From assembly GCA_030068145.1 (NCBI GenBank), contig JAPJBO010000575.1, positions 84,484 through 148,483 of the forward strand: DNA of 64,000 nt, given 5' to 3'. Position numbers and translations under genes: made by a program. Numbering within the stretch: the stretch's first letter is position 1; each line of letters begins with the position of its first letter. The notes under the pieces are model-generated. The model was not told the origin of the DNA. It was given only the letters and a program-made list of their open reading frames with translations, and made no database searches. Of the stretch, positions 9,821-20,292 are shown one piece after another. This stretch comes from Diplonema papillatum (lineage: Eukaryota > Euglenozoa > Diplonemea > Diplonemida > Diplonemidae).

Positions 9821-10951
9821 CTACTTCTGGAACGGCGGGAGGTCGAGCTTGGCCCTGATGGCGTTGACCTTCTGGAGGGCACGGTGCTTACGCTGGGGCA
9901 GCGTGTACGCGATGTTGGCGGCCACACGGAAGTCTCTCTGCTTCATGTTGGCCCTGGCGGCCTTACGAGCAGCCATGTTCTTCGTCGGGTCCTTTGCCTT
10001 CGGGTCCGCACGGATCTTGGCGTGCACCTCCTTGTACAAGTCCTCCAGACTGTCAGACTCAATGCCTGCCTTGATGTACCTGGAGAAGTGTCTCTGGTAC
10101 TTCTCGTTGTCCTCCTCCTGCATCTCGTCCATCCACTCAGCGACGTGCAGTCCCATGATGCGCGACCGGTGAGCCTCGGCGTCAAGCTTGCTGCCCTCCT
10201 TCTGGTATCCAGCGAAACGCTTGTCGCTGTGCGGCACCAACAGTCCTCCGTCAATCGCTCCCTTCAGGCAAGCGAACACCTTGCCACCAACGGTCGGTCG
10301 CACCAAACCAATGTCAAGGTATGCCTTGAACGGCCTGCGGTCTTCGTCCTCAACGAGGTCGAAGTGCTCTCCGGTGCACTCCTTCGCTCCCTGTGTGTGT
10401 GTGTTTGTGCCGTGTACAATAAATGCTTCCTGCGTCAACATTCCACATTGACGGTCTTTGTCATCATCTGCTACCGAAAGAAACTTGCTGATGGCTGCCT
10501 TGATACAAATGAAGTGTAATTGCTTTCCGTGCTCGTCGTTTGGGGTGGGAAGAGGACATACCGGGTACTTCTTGTCCAAACCCTTGAGGGTGAGGATGCG
10601 ACGAGCCAACAGGAGACCGGTGCAGTACGCAGCACTGTAGTTGGCAAGACCGAGGGTCAAGCCGTATTCCTTGAGCTCGTGTGCGTAGGCAGAGGCGTGG
10701 ATGCGGTCACCCTTCAGCTCGGCGGAGGCAATCTGGCAGATGACGTCCTTGTTGGTGATGCGCGCAATCATCCTGTACTTGGGGGTCTGGTACTTGTTCT
10801 TGTCCTGGTTAATCATAAGCCTGCGCTGGCGGTAGTCAGTCTTTCCCTCTCTCCTTCTCTTGTACTTGACCTGGTACGTCTTGAAGTACGCATTGTTCTT
10901 CTGAACCTTCACGAACCCTCCTACCTTGACTGGTGCCTTCTTTCCTCCCAT
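9821..10951 (-). CDS. RPL5: 60S ribosomal protein L5 (uL18), copy 1
   Basis: Encodes eukaryotic uL18, which binds 5S rRNA in the large subunit. The protein shows the family blocks [42 protein letters not shown], and [11 protein letters not shown] phase-0 intron at 10561-10391 (171 bases) starts GTATGT and ends in an (AC)n tract plus AG; removing it joins GLDKKYP to [10 protein letters not shown], which restores the normal family spacing and gives 319 residues. The intron is a multiple of three without a stop, so the unspliced frame stays open. Family length is about 300; the extra is a 10-residue basic N-terminal extension (MGGKKAPVK) and a longer tail. The ATG follows a strong acceptor-like tract, CTCTCACTCCCCTTCCAG, at a distance of 31 bases. 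Stop is TAG. Sequence is almost identical to the other three copies. Confidence 0.96.
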   Translation of the reverse strand: MGGKKAPVKVGGFVKVQKNNAYFKTYQVKYKRRREGKTDYRQRRLMINQDKNKYQTPKYRMIARITNKDVICQIASAELKGDRIHASAYAHELKEYGLTLGLANYSAAYCTGLLLARRILTLKGLDKKYPVCPLPTPNDEHGKQLHFICIKAAISKFLSVADDDKDRQCGMLTQEAFIVHGTNTHTQGAKECTGEHFDLVEDEDRRPFKAYLDIGLVRPTVGGKVFACLKGAIDGGLLVPHSDKRFAGYQKEGSKLDAEAHRSRIMGLHVAEWMDEMQEEDNEKYQRHFSRYIKAGIESDSLEDLYKEVHAKIRADPKAKDPTKNMAARKAARANMKQRDFRVAANIAYTLPQRKHRALQKVNAIRAKLDLPPFQK

Positions 10952-10984
10952 TGTATTTTTTCTTTTGCTTTGTTTTGTTGCCCT

Positions 10985-11541
10985 GGAAGGGGAGTGAGAG
11001 TTCGGAGCATGACAGGCGCTTCACAAAGTACCACTAGCCCGTGAACAGTGCTCGCCGCCTTGATGGCACTTGCACATTAAAGAACTCAATGCTGCGTGGG
11101 GGTCTGTGTTATTCTGTGGGTGATGCCTTTGGCAGCAATGCACGATCTCCCGGCCGTCCGCTGTGCAATCACCGCAGTGTCCCAATCTGTGGGCAGGGCA
11201 GAAAAGCATCCATGGTCGCAGGCTGTCCCCCTCACGGTGGTGCTGTTTGAATCGGCAACAGCAAACGCTTCTATTCGAGCCAACCCACTTTTCCCTACAC
11301 TCAAAAGTGTATTGTTTTTTTGGAGCTGGGGATGTGCGAAGCTAGCTTTTTTCCCCGCTGCCAAAATGCATAGAGGTGGCAGAGTGAGCGGGCGTCGGGC
11401 CTTCAGGCCGGTACGCCCGCCGCCCATGACACTTTTCCGGTCGAAGATTGTTTTCGAGATTTGTGGGGTTTCGGTCCCGAAAATTGCGTTTTTTGCGGAG
11501 GATCGCGGTAGTTGGTTTCACCGGTGGTGGTGAATTGTGGT
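10985..11541. other. Upstream region of RPL5 copy 1, nothing recognised
   Basis: It presumably holds the promoter of RPL5 copy 1 but shares no visible sequence with the upstream regions of the other copies. No gene was recognised. Confidence 0.4.
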
Positions 11542-11835
11542 CAGTCTGGGAAAACGTTGCTTCGCCCGAACGTTGCTTCACCAGAACTTAGCATCGCCGA
11601 ACTTTGCTTCATCTCACCATAACTTAACTCCTCCCGAAGTTTGCTTCACCAGAACTCAGCTGCGCCCGAACTTTGGTTCACTGGAACTTAGAATCGCCCG
11701 AACTTTGCTTCGCCCGAACTCAGCTGCGCCCGAACTTTGGTTCACTGGAACTTAGAATCGCCCGAACTTTGCTTCGCCCGAACTCAGCTGCGCCCGAACT
11801 TTGCTTCGCCCGAACTTTACTGGTTCCCGAACTTT
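11542..11835. mobile_element. Left end of a hAT-like element with GAAGCAAAGTTCGGGC motifs
   Basis: Begins CAGTCTGGGAAAACG and then carries about 15 variants of the motif TTTGCTTCGCCCGAAC in one orientation. The same array in opposite orientation ends at 53592 with AGACTG, and both arrays stop inward at the same sequence, CCCGAACTTTAACTGCTGCC. That makes CAGTCT a likely terminal sequence. The partner end and target duplication of this copy were not found. Confidence 0.65.
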
Positions 11836-12367
11836 AACTGCTGCCTCCAGTCTCGCCCCGTGCCGGCCTTTAGCCGAGCGCATGTACTTTTCCAGGGCGG
11901 TGTGTGTGTTCACCGCGTCTTCCGGTGCCTTCTTGGGTGGCGACCCTCTGCGAGGTCCAGCGCCTTTTACTCTCTCTACCATGTCCACTCTCTCTTTCCA
12001 GTTGGTCCTTCCTTGTTTGCATCCTGCAAGGTACACTTTCTCTGGCAGATAGGTTGCCGCCCACGTCAGGTGCTGCGGGTACACGGTGGTCTCCGCCTGC
12101 GCTGTGCCAATCTTCTGCACGTGTTCTCGAATGCCTAGGATCACCGTCTCATCCGAAAGTTGCGCCCGACGCTCCCCATACACCTGATCCACCGACGGCA
12201 GTTAAGATCGTTGTAGTTGCTTCGTGGCCACTGAACCACGGTCGTCCAGTCAACTTCTTGAATGCTGAGCCTAACTCAATTAGGCTCATCGCATTTCCGA
12301 GTGCGGAGGCACGGAAGGTCAGCAGCTCCGCTTCCTGCTGCTCTCGCGTTGGACGTTGGCTTTGCAC
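11836..12367 (-). pseudogene. Relic open frame within the transposon, unknown family
   Basis: Two overlapping minus frames join across one shift near 12185: ELLTFRASALGNAMSLIELG upstream, then VYGERRAQLSDETVILGI and a helical, basic stretch downstream. The composition is protein-like and the frame runs into the subterminal repeat array, so it is probably a decayed transposon-borne gene. I do not recognise the family and see no catalytic motif. It could also be a captured host exon. Confidence 0.35.
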
Positions 12368-12599
12368 TGAGGCCCATTGCCGCGTTGCTCAAAGCGTGTG
12401 TGTTTAAGTTCAGGGCTTTGAGTGGGTAACGTCGGAATCGAAGTATAGCCCACTTGTCGCTTTCACCAGTCGGCTTTGAATTTCCGACACACTGCGTTCG
12501 GGTCCTGTGACTCCTCTCCGAAGCCCGGGGCGGGTTCCTTCGGGGGCGGGACTGAATGCGTGCCCTCAGAAGCACGCACATACCCACACACACACACAC

Positions 12600-12915
12600 A
12601 CACACACATGGGGGTAGCAGTCGTCAGCATTGCAGAATGCTCGGCGACAAGTGATTCGCGCCACTTCCCCGTGAGCGAGTCTCGGAACAGGACACAAAAC
12701 TGTGAAGTGACTGCGACCGTGTCGGGTGCTTGCACCAGGAGTTTGAAACAGCTAGTCAGGCCAAACTCATTGCACAGAGAGAGCTTGCCACATCCTCCGG
12801 TGTGATGTGCCGCCTGTGTGACACTCAACTGTTGCACGGCGCCGAAAACCCCGTGCACCTAACACCGCAAGATGAAAACAGAAGTCTTGAGCCGAGTGCC
12901 GGATGGGGAAGCTGA
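12600..12915 (+). pseudogene. Relic related to the core of the inner hAT element (18180-18350)
   Basis: Nucleotide similarity to the reverse complement of 18180-18350 is visible over about 170 bases, for example around GAGTCTCGGAACAGGAC and a segment encoding MCRLC. Both copies encode an SRNRTQ segment. The pair therefore descends from one transposon-borne sequence. An (AC)n run at 12587-12607 borders it. No function is inferred. Confidence 0.45.
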
Positions 12916-13480
12916 CAGCCCCCCACGCTCTATTTGTCCCTTCCCCTCATGCGAAGTTGCAAGAACGACACGCGGCTCTGCCTTGTTCGTGACACGGCCT
13001 TTCTAACTGAGACACTGAGACTGAGACACTTTAAGCATGTTCGTTTAGAACTGCCGCTTTTCGTTGCCGCCGTAGAAATCAGGAGAAAGGGAAGACATGC
13101 GGCGTCCAGTGGACGAATTTTGCATCATTCGGCTCTGTCTGCTAGTGATGTGACCGACGAAATAATTGGAAGCAAATGGTAGTGCGCCGCAGCGTCTTTT
13201 TTGAACAACGTTTGCGCACAAACAAAAGAAACGCTTACGTAAACATCCGCAGGTGAAGGTGCCACATTGCTTCCTCCACTCGCAGACTCTGAGGGCGGAA
13301 TTGACGCACTACCGAGGGCCCGATAGAGGCCGCCGAAACGCTCCAAAAGCATGAAAAAAGCGAAAGCAGTCCAGAAAACAAAGATAACACGAAGAAAGAA
13401 CCTCGAACGATCGTCGCCCCGCAGTGGTGTGTGCTCAGTGGATGTGCTGATGATCGAGCGTTCGTGTGCAGTTCCCCCTT
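12916..13480. other. Intergenic, nothing recognised
   Basis: Lies 3' of RPL5 copy 2. It has no visible similarity to the 3' flanks of the other RPL5 copies. Confidence 0.5.
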
Positions 13481-14614
13481 TTACTTCTGGAACGGCGGGA
13501 GGTCGAGCTTGGCCCTGATGGCGTTGACCTTCTGGAGGGCACGGTGCTTGCGCTGGGGCAGCGTGTACGCGATGTTGGCGGCCACACGGAAGTCTCTCTG
13601 CTTCATGTTGGCCCTGGCGGCCTTGCGAGCAGCCATGTTCTTCGTCGGGTCCTTTGCCTTCGGGTCCGCACGGATCTTGGCGTGCACCTCCTTGTACAAG
13701 TCCTCCAGACTGTCAGACTCAATGCCTGCCTTGATGTACCTGGAGAAGTGTCTCTGGTACTTCTCGTTGTCCTCCTCCTGCATCTCGTCCATCCACTCAG
13801 CGACGTGCAGTCCCATGATGCGCGACCGGTGAGCCTCGGCGTCAAGCTTGCTGCCCTCCTTCTGGTATCCAGCGAAACGCTTGTCGCTGTGCGGCACCAA
13901 CAGTCCTCCGTCAATCGCTCCCTTCAGGCAAGCGAACACCTTGCCACCAACGGTCGGTCGCACCAAACCAATGTCAAGGTATGCCTTGAACGGCCTGCGG
14001 TCTTCGTCCTCAACGAGGTCGAAGTGCTCTCCGGTGCACTCCTTCGCTCCCTGTGTGTGTGTGTTTGTGCCGTGTACAATAAATGCTTCCTGCGTCAACA
14101 TTCCACATTGACGGTCTTTGTCATCATCTGCTACCGAAAGAAACTTGCTGATGGCTGCCTTGATACAAATGACAGTGTGAAATTGCTTTCCGTGCTCGTC
14201 GTTTGGGGTGGGAAGAGGACATACCGGGTACTTCTTGTCCAAACCCTTGAGGGTGAGGATGCGACGAGCCAACAGGAGACCGGTGCAGTACGCAGCACTG
14301 TAGTTGGCAAGACCGAGGGTCAAGCCGTATTCCTTGAGCTCGTGTGCGTAGGCAGAGGCGTGGATGCGGTCACCCTTCAGCTCGGCGGAGGCAATCTGGC
14401 AGATGACGTCCTTGTTGGTGATGCGCGCAATCATCCTGTACTTGGGGGTCTGGTACTTGTTCTTGTCCTGGTTAATCATAAGCCTGCGCTGGCGGTAGTC
14501 AGTCTTTCCCTCTCTCCTTCTCTTGTACTTGACCTGGTACGTCTTGAAGTACGCATTGTTCTTCTGAACCTTCACGAACCCTCCTACCTTGACTGGTGCC
14601 TTCTTTCCGCCCAT
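13481..14614 (-). CDS. RPL5: 60S ribosomal protein L5 (uL18), copy 2
   Basis: Same 319-residue product as copy 1 after removal of the intron at 14224-14051 (174 bases, donor GTATGT). Relative to copy 1 the intron has a 3-base net insertion and several substitutions near GACAGTGTGAAATTGC, while the exons differ only at scattered positions (for example G for A in two C-terminal codons). Stop codon is TAA. The homology to the other copies ends at the stop. Upstream, an AG follows GTGAACAC 27 bases before the ATG. The gene borders the transposon nest directly on its 5' side. Confidence 0.96.
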   Translation of the reverse strand: MGGKKAPVKVGGFVKVQKNNAYFKTYQVKYKRRREGKTDYRQRRLMINQDKNKYQTPKYRMIARITNKDVICQIASAELKGDRIHASAYAHELKEYGLTLGLANYSAAYCTGLLLARRILTLKGLDKKYPVCPLPTPNDEHGKQFHTVICIKAAISKFLSVADDDKDRQCGMLTQEAFIVHGTNTHTQGAKECTGEHFDLVEDEDRRPFKAYLDIGLVRPTVGGKVFACLKGAIDGGLLVPHSDKRFAGYQKEGSKLDAEAHRSRIMGLHVAEWMDEMQEEDNEKYQRHFSRYIKAGIESDSLEDLYKEVHAKIRADPKAKDPTKNMAARKAARANMKQRDFRVAANIAYTLPQRKHRALQKVNAIRAKLDLPPFQK

Positions 14615-14839
14615 TTTAAGCCCTTCTTTTGATTCCTTGAGCTGTGTTCACGTTTAATGAAAGAGCCACAAACCCTCCTGGATCTGGTCAGATACGATGC
14701 GTGTGCGGCTTCTTGGCGTACCACACGGCGGAACCGAGCAAGCGAGATTTCGATTGCTATTCTGATAACAAACTTGCCACTAGCCACCACTGCAAACAAA
14801 AACGCAACAGAAAAAGTGAAGTGAGTGCAAAACCAAGGA

Positions 14840-14905
14840 GCCGTTTCCGCCTCCGTTTCCGTTTCCATGTTTCGGAGAAAAAAAAACGGATGGAAACGCG
14901 TTTAC
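14840..14905. mobile_element. Right-end fragment of the GGAAAC-repeat element family
   Basis: CCGTTTCCGTTTCCATGTTT followed by an A-rich spacer and GGATGGAAACGCG matches, in inverted order, the left end of the element at 20293-21524. Only this end is present; the body that should lie to its left is missing. Confidence 0.5.
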
Positions 14906-15259
14906 TTGCCAACATGAACGACGCACTAGTTATAGGGTTTCACTAGTTATTAACTAGCTCAATGACTAGTGAAATTTATAACTTGCTCGGACATAACTAG
15001 CAACTAGCATATAACTAGCAGTGCTAGTTATATAACTAGCTCGTGCTAGTTATATAACTAGCTGTGCTAGTTATATAACTAGCTCTCCCAGTAGAATAGC
15101 CAGTGAAATACAGTGAAACTGCATTGAGCTCAGTCAAAAAGGACGGTGTCTTCCAACTTCAGCGCTCAGACTGGGTATCCTGGCCCACTTTTTCTTGCTA
15201 TCTGCTGCTCGGCTGTCTCGGTTGTCTCTTCGTCAAGCAAGAAGCGTTTTGTGACAATC

Positions 15260-15460
15260 GATGAAGGAGACTGTACACGAATTTCCATCAGGTTTCTGCT
15301 GTGGGAGAAGTTTCCACCAATCGTATCCGGAACAAAAAGCTTCCCAACATTTTTCGCCACAAGAAATTTCCGCCCGACGTTTTTCGCCATAAGCAATTTC
15401 CGCCGGTAGTTTCTGCCATGAGAAATTTCCATCAGATTTCTGCCACGAGTGAAATATCCA
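15260..15460. repeat. GAAATTTCCACCA repeat array (split by insertions)
   Basis: Degenerate units around GAAATTTCCRCC, separated by about 30 bases, occur at 15270-15455, 16197-16263 and 19681-19945. These three pieces become one array if the mariner-like and hAT insertions are taken out, so they are probably the subterminal region of an older element. Confidence 0.6.
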
Positions 15461-15468
15461 CCTTAATA

Positions 15469-16195
15469 CACTCCAGCCCGTAATTAATCAATTTCTAATT
15501 CGTGAAGACCGCCAAATCCTTAAAAAAATAATTAGTTCCTTCACGAAACAGAAATTCACAAAACACATGTTCATGATTTACAGGACCCCCCTGAATCCGC
15601 TCTTTGTGCTGGCAGCTGTCTGGACCAAGAGATCGTCGAAAGTACAGCCCCCGCGAAGAAGTGCTCATCAGCTCTCTCAGTGGCTGCTATCAAGGTCATC
15701 ACCGATCGCGCCGAACCGCTGGTGTTGTTCAAGCGGACATCGTGCGTTCATGGAATGCGGAGCACCCCAACAAAACTGTGGGTGTTGCTGTGGTGTCCAG
15801 GTGCGTGAACTACAAGTGCGAGTGTCCTCCCGGAAGGGCAACGGTTGAGGTGGACTGAGATGACCCGGCTGTCTCGGGTGGCCGGTAACGGCCAATCGAT
15901 TCACCGCGCTTACGAGGGGCGCGTGGTGCGGCTGCTGTCCCGTGTGTTCCTGGGCTGCACATGTACTCGCGCAGCTGGGGTATATGCGATTGCTGCGTGG
16001 TTTGTTCTGCCTCCCTCTCACCTGGCTTTAACACCCGCGCAACCGCACTGTGGCCTGCCGGACCGGGGGCCACCACCAGACTCAGCAAAAATAGACTGAA
16101 ACCCCCAGAAGCGCCCGTCAGAAAAAATAAATAATTCCTTCACAAAGTAGCTCTTCACAAAATACAATTTCACAAGATATTTACGGACTGGAGTG
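15469..16195. mobile_element. Tc1/mariner-like non-autonomous element, 727 bp
   Basis: Termini are CACTCCAGCCCGTAA on the left and CACTCCAGTCCGTAA inverted on the right, flanked by TA on both sides (15467-15468 and 16196-16197), the target preference of Tc1/mariner transposases. No transposase frame was recognised inside. It interrupts the GAAATTTCC array. Confidence 0.7.
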
Positions 16196-17087
16196 TAGTT
16201 TCCGTTGTAAAAAGATTTTGCCCACAATTTCCCGTGAAGAAATTTCTGCCGGTAGTTTTCGCCCAGGGCTTACGCAGCTCTTTTGTCTTGGAGCTAAATA
16301 CGTACTGAAAATCAGTACGTTAAATAGAGCATGCCTTGCAAACAGGGCTTACGCAGCTCTTTTGTCTTGGAGCTGAATACGTACTGAAAGTTAGTACGTA
16401 GAGCCCCGGGCAAAAAGAAACAGAGCATAGGGGGCTCACTTGCCAGTGCTGCATGTCTTTGCCTTCTCTCCGGCCTCAACCCCTTCGTGTCGCGGTGGTA
16501 AGCTACAGCAGGATCTGCCGACGTACTGCGGTATCTTGTCTCTTACGCACTAATTAATGGTCATATCGGCTCGCGTAAGCCCGACGAAACGGGTTTGTCT
16601 GTCATGCTTAGACATCCAAGCCAGCTTGCTCCTTCCTCCACCACCTGTCGCAAGGACACAGTGCAATCAGAAGTTGCTTCCGACCCATTTGATGCATTTT
16701 TGTATTCGTCCAGTTCTTCGAAAAGACCTGCATGGGCCTGCTCGGGCGGCCTTTGGGTGTCGAAGGGAAAAAGATAGTACGTGCTGATAACGTACTGATT
16801 TCAGCACGTGTACACGTCCTGATTCAGCATGTGTGCAAAAAGAAACTACAAAAAATTAAGGGTAATATACAGATATATGCGCACTTTATTGTTTTTTTGC
16901 AAATATATGCATGTTCGTACAAACATGCATATATTTGCAGAAAAACTTAAGTTTTTTTAGAGTTATAGACTACAATACATACTACTTTGCAAATATATGC
17001 ATGTTTTTTTGCAAATATATGCATACGCATATATTTGCAAAAAATATGTCAAAATTTTGGAGGATCAATTTTTTAGTGTTTTTTGGT

Positions 17088-17342
17088 CCAAAAATTGGGT
17101 CCAAACTTTGGGTCCAAAAAATTGGGTCCAAAATTTGGGTCCAAAATTTGGGTCCAAAAATTTGGGTCCAAAATTTGGGTCCAAAATTTGGGTCCAAAAT
17201 TTGGGTCCAAAAAATTGGGTCCAAAATTTGGGTCCAAAAATTTGGGTTCAAAATTTGGGTCCAAAATTTGGGTCCAAAATTTGGGTCCAAAAAATCGGGT
17301 CCAAAATTTGGGTCCATAATTTGGGTCCAAAAATTGGGTTCA
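17088..17342. repeat. GGGTCCAAAATTT tandem array
   Basis: About 18 units of GGGTCCAAAATTT with variable A/T spacer, 14 to 15 bp period. Both strands stay open through it and give repetitive peptides, which are artefacts of the repeat. Confidence 0.9.
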
Positions 17343-17370
17343 GTTTTTTTGCAAAATATATATGGTACGA

Positions 17371-18962
17371 TGCCAAAAGGGGGGGGGGGGGTTTGGGCGG
17401 AAAAATCCCCGCATAGTTCACCAGGGTCTGACGGGTACTGAGGCCCCATACCCTTCCTAAAACATCATTCTGCGTTCAAATACGCCCTCAGAAGCCTCCG
17501 GAGAGCCTTCTATGATGTCCCAAATGCGATTTTGTGGGTTTTTAGGGGGTCCCCCCGCCTGCTGGCCGTAAACCACCATAGAAGACACATACGCAACCTG
17601 ATGCTGGGTCGCTTCTCTGTGCAAGATCCCAGCCCAAACACACGTTTTCGGCGTTCTCTAGCACTCTCCAGGTGCATTCGACCCTCGGGCTTCGTGGTTT
17701 CTTTCACTCACAGGTGTTCCGGGACGTGCAAAGATAAGGAGAATGGCCCCCTGCATTGGGGACAGACCGAACTACGCCCTGCCTGTCTATACAGGCTTTG
17801 GGGTCAACCTGCACTGGCTTTGGCGCCACATCCACCGTTTCGGGCTTCGTTTGTGCTGCTTTGGAGTCCATTAAGAACTCTGGTCTGATTTGCGGGACGC
17901 TTTCCTCGGTTTTGGCGCCCACTTTCACTGTTCTAAGGCCTGTTCAGGCTTCTACCTGCATCATGTTATGCTATTCTGGTGATTCTGCAAGGCTTGGTGA
18001 ACGAAGTAGGACAAGCGTTAAGTAACAGGCGATCATCAGCCGTTCTCAAGCGGTTGACTACGACGCGTTCACTTCATGATTTTGAAGCAGGCTTCACCGC
18101 TTTCAGGGCAGGCTTTCAGAGCTTTCCTGGCAATGTCTTCCCTTCTGGCATCTTTCTCACCCATGGCTGCAAAGTGCTTCTCGCTGGATGTCTTTGCACA
18201 GGCGGCACATGACCCGAGGGATGTGTGGCAAGCTCCTGTGCAGTGAGCTTGGTCAGACAAACTGTGTGGCGCACACACCTGCCATGGTCGGCAGTATCAC
18301 CTGGGCCACAGTTTGAGTCCTGTTCCGAGACCCGCTCACGGTGAAGTGGCGCCTACTGGGTCGCTTCCTCTCCAGCTTCGGCGCAAAGTCTTCACCACTG
18401 GATGCACTTTGAACGGTGAAGTGGGCACCAAAACCGAGCAAAGCGTCCCGCAAATCAGACTAGAGTTCTTAGTGGATCCCAAAGCAGCACAAACGAGACC
18501 AAAACGGTGCACATGGCGCCAAGGCGGCGCAATTCGACCCCAAAGCCTGTATAGACAGGCAGGGCGTGGTACGGTCTGTAGGGTCCATTCGCCTTGTTTT
18601 TGCACACCCCGGAACACCTGTAAGCGAGATAATTTATGAAGTCCGAGGGTCGAATGCACCTGGAGAATGATAGAGAACGCCGAAAACGTGTGTTTAGGCC
18701 GAGATTTTGCTCCGAGGAGCGACCCAGCATCAGGTTGCATATGTGTCTTCTATGGCGGTTTACGGCCAGCAGACGGGGGGACCCCCTAAAAACCCACAAA
18801 AATTGCATTTGGGACATCATAGAAGGCTCTCCGGAGGCTTCTGAGGGCGTATTTGAACGCAGAATGATGTTTTAGGAAGGGTATGGGGCCTCAGTACCCG
18901 TCAGACCCTGGTGAACTATGCGGGGATTTTTCCGCCCAAACCCCCCCCCCCCCCTTTTGGCA
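17371..18962. repeat. Long inverted repeat, arms about 560 bp, loop about 470 bp
   Basis: The left arm (about 17371-17936) and the right arm (about 18405-18962) are inverted copies at roughly 85 to 90 percent by eye, starting outside with a G/C run and GGGCGGAAAAATCCCCGCAT. The transcript of either strand could form a long hairpin. Both arms carry the same decayed frame with SVPQIR; the loop holds a second relic frame. Confidence 0.9.
18069..18278 (-). pseudogene. Relic frame in the loop of the inverted repeat
   Basis: A 69-residue minus frame with CAACAKTSSEKHFAAMGEKD and a helical, Lys-rich tail looks protein-like. The neighbouring bases match the relic at 12600-12915. No known domain was recognised, and the Cys pairs could be the remains of a zinc-binding site. 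Confidence 0.3.
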
Positions 18963-20292
18963 TCGACTCATATGCATGTTTTTTTTGCAAATATATGCAT
19001 ATGCATATATTTGCAAAAAAAACTGCATTTTGCGTATGCGTGTCACAAAAAGTTGCAGTTTTCTGCGCATATATCTGCAAGTTTCCCAAAAATTAACGTG
19101 CTGAAATCAGTACGTTCAGCATGCTGAACGTAAGGCCTGCTTGCAAACTGGGCCTACACAGGAACTTGCTGCAGGCCATGTTCGCGCGTTTATTGAGGTT
19201 TAGAGTTCGGTGTTTCAGGGTCTCCAGTTGCACTGTCTTCGAACTGACCTGCTACGAGAACGAGAGTAACGACATTGCAATGGTGTACAGGGTGCTCGGG
19301 TCATACGGAGAGCTGTGTAAGCCCGGTTCCACGTCTTTCCAGCAATTAAATTTGTGGTGAGCACAGCGAGCCACAGGAAGACTGGTGCCGTAGCATGTGA
19401 TCGACAGGGTGGACGATACAAGTACTGGGGTGCAGTGGCTATCCACAGAACGGGGGAGTCCAGCACCTTCGGCGCTAAAAAGCTTGCTTGTATGTGTGCG
19501 TGTGTGTGTGCATACCGGACCGTACTACCAGTGTGTCTGGAGAGAAAAAAAGTAGTACGGGCTGATAACGTACTGATTTCAGCATGTGTACATGTACTGA
19601 TTCAGCATGTGTACAAAAAAAATCAAAAAAAAAGTAACGTGCTGAAATCAGTACGTTCAGCATGCTGAACGTAAGGCCTGTTTTCGCCACAAGAAAAACT
19701 CCACCAGGTTTTCGTGAGAGAAATTTCCACCAATAGTTTCCGTTGTAGAAAGTTTCCACCAACAATTTCCCACGAAAGAAATTTCCGCAAGTAGTTTCCG
19801 CCACGAGAAAGTTTCCATCAGGTTTCTGTCGTGAGAGAACTTTCCACCAATAGTTTCCGTTATGAAAAAATTCCACCAAGAGTTTCTGTCGTGAGAGAAT
19901 TTTCCACCAATAGATGCCGCCAGTAGTTTCCGCCGTGGTGCTCACCAGTGGCTTCACTTCTTCACCAACAAAAACCTTAACTCTAAAAAGGGACGTACGA
20001 CTTTTTTTGACACATCGGGGTTTCCCGGTGTCTGACACCGGGACACTGAGCTTTAGAGTCCTGGTCTTTCAAGATGTGGTGGGCTTCAATGCATTTTACC
20101 CTAAAAATGCCTACAGGAGCTAGTTATATAACTAGCAGAGCTAGTTATATAACTAGCAGAGCTAGTTAAATAACTAGCTCGTGCTAGCTATATAACTAGC
20201 TTGTGCTAGTCACAAGTTATCAAATATAACTAGTTATAAAATAACTAGTTATTTTCACAAGTTATGTACCTTACTAGTGCGTCGTGTGGCCC

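Larger units (their letters stand above)
16343..19139. mobile_element. Inner hAT element, 2,797 bp, nested in its own family
   Basis: Same ends as the outer element (CAGGGCTTACGCAGC and inverted CAGGCCTTACGTTCAGC). It is flanked by an exact 8-bp duplication of the host element, CTTGCAAA, at 16335-16342 and 19140-19147. Inside it carries AT-rich TGCATATATTTGC palindromes, a 14 to 15-bp tandem array (17088-17342) and a large inverted repeat (17371-18962). No intact transposase was seen. Confidence 0.9.
16264..19680. mobile_element. Outer hAT element (612 bp without its insert)
   Basis: Left end CAGGGCTTACGCAGC, right end inverted CAGGCCTTACGTTCAGC. Flanks are an exact 8-bp duplication, TTTTCGCC, at 16256-16263 and 19681-19688. 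Subterminal motifs include AACGTACTGATTTCAGCACG. A second member of the same family (16343-19139) is inserted 71 bases inside its left end. Its own sequence is 16264-16342 plus 19148-19680. Confidence 0.9.
14918..20285. mobile_element. Composite element bounded by GCTAGTTATATAACTAGC arrays
   Basis: The outer 13 bases, ACGACGCACTAGT, are repeated inverted at 20273-20285. Inside each end is an array of the 18-base palindrome GCTAGTTATATAACTAGC and variants (about 14925-15085 and 20118-20260). Everything between is later insertions: a mariner-like element and two hAT elements. No target duplication matches at the outer edges, so the boundaries are less sure than those of the inner elements. Confidence 0.6.

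Noticed and set aside
17088-17342. Repetitive proteins encoded by the GGGTCCAAAATTT array
   Set aside because: Both strands are open through this AT-rich tandem array inside a transposon; the peptides are artefacts of the repeat.
14918-20285. Target-site duplication for the outer GCTAGTTATATAACTAGC element
   Set aside because: I compared 8-base flanks for several possible end points (outside ACGACG, outside CACTAGT) and none matched, so no duplication is claimed.
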